64,000 bases of DNA, taken from assembly GCF_014805625.2 (NCBI RefSeq), contig NW_023998417.1:2127934-2191933 (forward strand). The letters are read 5' to 3'. Under the pieces are notes generated by a model. The model was not told the origin of the DNA, did no database searches, and was given only the letters and a program-made list of their open reading frames with translations. This stretch comes from Glossina fuscipes. Lineage: Eukaryota; Arthropoda; Insecta; Diptera; Glossinidae. The translations under genes were made by a program, and so were the position numbers. Below, piece by piece: positions 61,581 through 64,000 of the stretch; the stretch's first letter is position 1; the number at the start of each line of letters is the position of its first letter.

Positions 61581-63936
61581 TGCGATCTTTGAAGCTTCCT
61601 TCGGAAAAAGCAACCTCTCATCCTTCCTTCCCCTTACCCGGGTGTACAAAGGAGAAGCGAATGCATTGCATACTTATGCAAAAATCTTAATAACTTTTTC
61701 ACTTCCCTACTTTGATTAGATATTCATTTGTTTTGCTATTCCCGTCTTATTAAATTTGAATGACTTGGTCACCTGACTGTCGTATAACATAATAGCTTAT
61801 TGCACAGCTTAAGTTGTCGTTATTATAATTATTATTATATGTCAGGTCGTAAATAAGTATAAATTTGCATGTTTATCTAGATTTCAAAAAAAAAAAAAAC
61901 AAGTATTAAGTTTGCACAGTTATAAGCAGCAATCATCATCCCACTTTAATACGTAATATTCGCGATTCATAGCTCATTTTGATGACGTTTTGCAAAAAAA
62001 ATTCTTTTTTTTTTTTATTTTTATTACTACCTAATATACCTTTTTCGTGGTAAGCATTTCTTTTAGTTTTTTTTTTTTTTAGTTTTTAGTTTGTTTGTTT
62101 GCCTACGCTCGATTTAGCTTTAAGCCAAAGTAATTTGCTAGTGCTTTGATTGCACAGTAGTGCTTACAGAAAACTAAATAACACAAGTTTCTGTTTGCTT
62201 TTCATAATTTGGGATTTACTTTTAATTCAGCGAAATTCTTATCATTAAAATAGTTTCATTTTTAACATTTGTTGTTTGTTATTCATTTCCTTCGTTCTCG
62301 CGTTTTACTAACTGTGCTATGCAAATAACCAAATTAGAGCTAAACTTTTCTTTCATCCTAATTGAAATACAACAGCGAAAAGATATTTTAAAAGGGTGAA
62401 AAGCCTTTACGATAGCACCGCGCTAGCTATGACAGTTTTATTAGGTAATTATTTTTTCGATTTCTTACATAAAACGGAAATTAATTTAGCCGGATTCGTC
62501 AGTCTATCCTAGCATATGCCTTCATAAAGGTGACTAGCCAAACGAATTTGACAAAACATTAGTATTCTTACTGTATACGTAGTTTTTTATCTTACCACTA
62601 ACGATGGGTATTATTGGTCTGAGGTTACTTTCTCTCCGGAAATGTCACTTAATGACCTTAACTATCAAGTAGTGCTTTCGCACATTTCGCTTCAACTATT
62701 GGCATTGTAATGATCGGTCGAGTTTGTTCCCTCCTCTTTTAATCTCTGATCAATTCTTATCTATTGCTAAAGCATAGTGCATGCGATACAAGCGCATACG
62801 GTTTAGTTGCTTCTTTAAATCTCAAAGTTGAATAGTTGTAAGTTGGATAAGGATACAGTGTTACATTTACATTAATGTTCGAAATGTTCGAAATGTTCGA
62901 AATGTTCGAAATGTTCTGGTTTAGAAGGGTCAACTTTAATAATTAATTTCATAATTATGTTAGTATGGAGATAAGAATTATGATATAATTATACCCTGAC
63001 CAAGATTAATTTCTGGGAAATATAAGAGAAGAAGATATTTCCATGACAATCCGCGCCACACGGCAACTTACTGCAGTTCGGTTAAGTGTGAACATTTCCA
63101 CAAGTCGCTTGTAATCAACTAAGCCCCTTACAATCTTTGAGGAAGACGAAATTTTTATCCGTTACTTGTGGGATAAAGATAATGTTAACGAATTGTTCGG
63201 AATCCTCGTTTTTTAGATATTGTGAGTACTTCCTCAGGCATTTTGTGGCGATCACCTGAGAGTAGAGGTGTATGGGGTCCTAAGATGATCGCCGGAGAGG
63301 CAAATTGTATCGAGTTAATAAAGAATATGTGCATTTTATGGGCCCTTCTATTGCTGCTTCTGCGCGTTCCATCCGAAAGGAGCATTTTCGTCCGCTTGAA
63401 AAAATATCAAACTTTTAATGAAGTTTGCATTTACATAAACGTGTTCTGAAAATGCAATTCCTTTTTTAAATCAAAAAGGAATAAATTTATTGCATAACTT
63501 ATGAGTTCAGCATTTATTGAAAAGTTCATCAATTTATTTAGACATTTATATGAAACTTAAATCGTTTCCTATAGCTTTCAATGACAGTTTCAACTGCTTT
63601 TCTTCAGTTGGTATCTTTCTTAACTTGCAAAGTTCATGCACAATCTTAAAACGAATGATAACTTAAACTAGCATCCTTCTGTTCTGTATGCATATTTTTG
63701 TGTATGTTTGATATGGATGACATGTTTGGAAACAGCAAAATTTTTCATATATATATATATGAAATAATACATATAATGTAAAATAACGAGAAAATATAAC
63801 TTTTTTATTAAGCAAACTTATCGAAAAAAGAAAGCATTTTTAGTAAGTGTTAAGCCACAGGAAATTTCGCACTAGTTGAACAAAATCTCATTCATCTATA
63901 TGTATAACACGGTGGGAATCAAAAAAGGTTGGAAAG
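61581..63936. other. AT-rich non-coding stretch
   Basis: No gene was recognised. It contains the 9-bp minisatellite at 62878-62916 and a somewhat less AT-rich piece at 63225-63390 that is open on both strands without a recognisable domain. Confidence 0.6.
62878..62916. repeat. 9-bp minisatellite (TTCGAAATG)4
   Basis: Four perfect tandem copies of TTCGAAATG, then a partial TTC. Each unit contains the palindrome TTCGAA. Confidence 0.97.
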
Positions 63937-63949
63937 AGAGATAGAGGGA

Positions 63950-64000
<51 letters not shown>
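63937..64000. repeat. (GA)n tract at the window end
   Basis: GA-rich sequence becomes pure (GA)n and runs off the window. Its full length is unknown. Confidence 0.95.

Noticed and set aside
1..64000. CRISPR array, operon or other prokaryotic system
   Set aside because: No regularly spaced direct repeats with unique spacers, no ribosome-binding sites and no gene clusters. All evidence points to a eukaryotic nuclear genome.
1..64000. Conserved fly microRNA hairpins
   Set aside because: I scanned by eye for well-known mature sequences (for example let-7, bantam, miR-9, miR-8 and miR-184 seeds in context) and saw none. This is not exhaustive.

Overview
This window looks like non-coding DNA from an insect nuclear genome, most likely a higher fly (schizophoran Diptera). 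The reasons are a very AT-rich base composition, dense poly(A)/poly(T), (TA)n, (CA)n and (GA)n tracts, several decayed mariner transposases, a tRNA-derived SINE, a Jockey-type LINE fragment, and many dispersed repeats carrying the 'GACGGACGGACATGG...GATCAAGAATATATATACTTTAT' signature (shown here in parts) that I associate with fly DINE-1/INE-1 (Helentron-like) repeats. I could not fix the genus. There is no bacterial-type gene organisation. I found no complete protein-coding gene that I would defend. The window is probably intergenic DNA or the inside of a very large intron.

Layout. 1-10 kb: simple-sequence-rich filler with one DINE-like repeat (about 4.0-4.5 kb). 10.4-10.6 kb: a short, slightly GC-richer piece with exon-like features. 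12.8 and 16.3 kb: two truncated SINE tails. 17.0 kb: on the minus strand, a strong 3' splice site abutting a GT, followed 58 nt later by a consensus 5' splice site, which resembles a recursive-splicing (ratchet) site. 20.7-32.1 kb: a transposon-rich block. It holds a deleted mariner with intact terminal inverted repeats and a TA duplication, an inverted pair of an unknown repeat with a SINE in its flank, an N-terminal fragment of another transposase type, and two further mariner relics. 29.2 kb: a recent 114-bp tandem duplication. 37.0 kb: a (TC)n tract holding a 10-N assembly gap. 38.28-38.58 kb: an isolated GC-rich island that can fold into many perfect stems, including a closed multi-branch junction. 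This is the most unusual item in the window. 43.6-44.3 kb: a second DINE-like copy built of internal repeats. 48.85-49.56 kb: the 3' end of a frameshifted LINE reverse transcriptase. 51.8-57.8 kb and 60.95-61.6 kb: several DINE-like copies, two of them with three tandem ~80-bp modules, and one interrupted by a full-length SINE flanked by a perfect 15-bp target-site duplication. The window ends inside a (GA)n tract.

How it fits together: nothing here forms a pathway. The history is one of layered insertion (DINE-like repeats first, then SINEs; the mariners are degenerate), simple-repeat expansion, and a few possible minus-strand exons (17.0, 54.9, 58.5 kb). Those exons could belong to a long minus-strand transcription unit running through the window, but only transcript data could show it.
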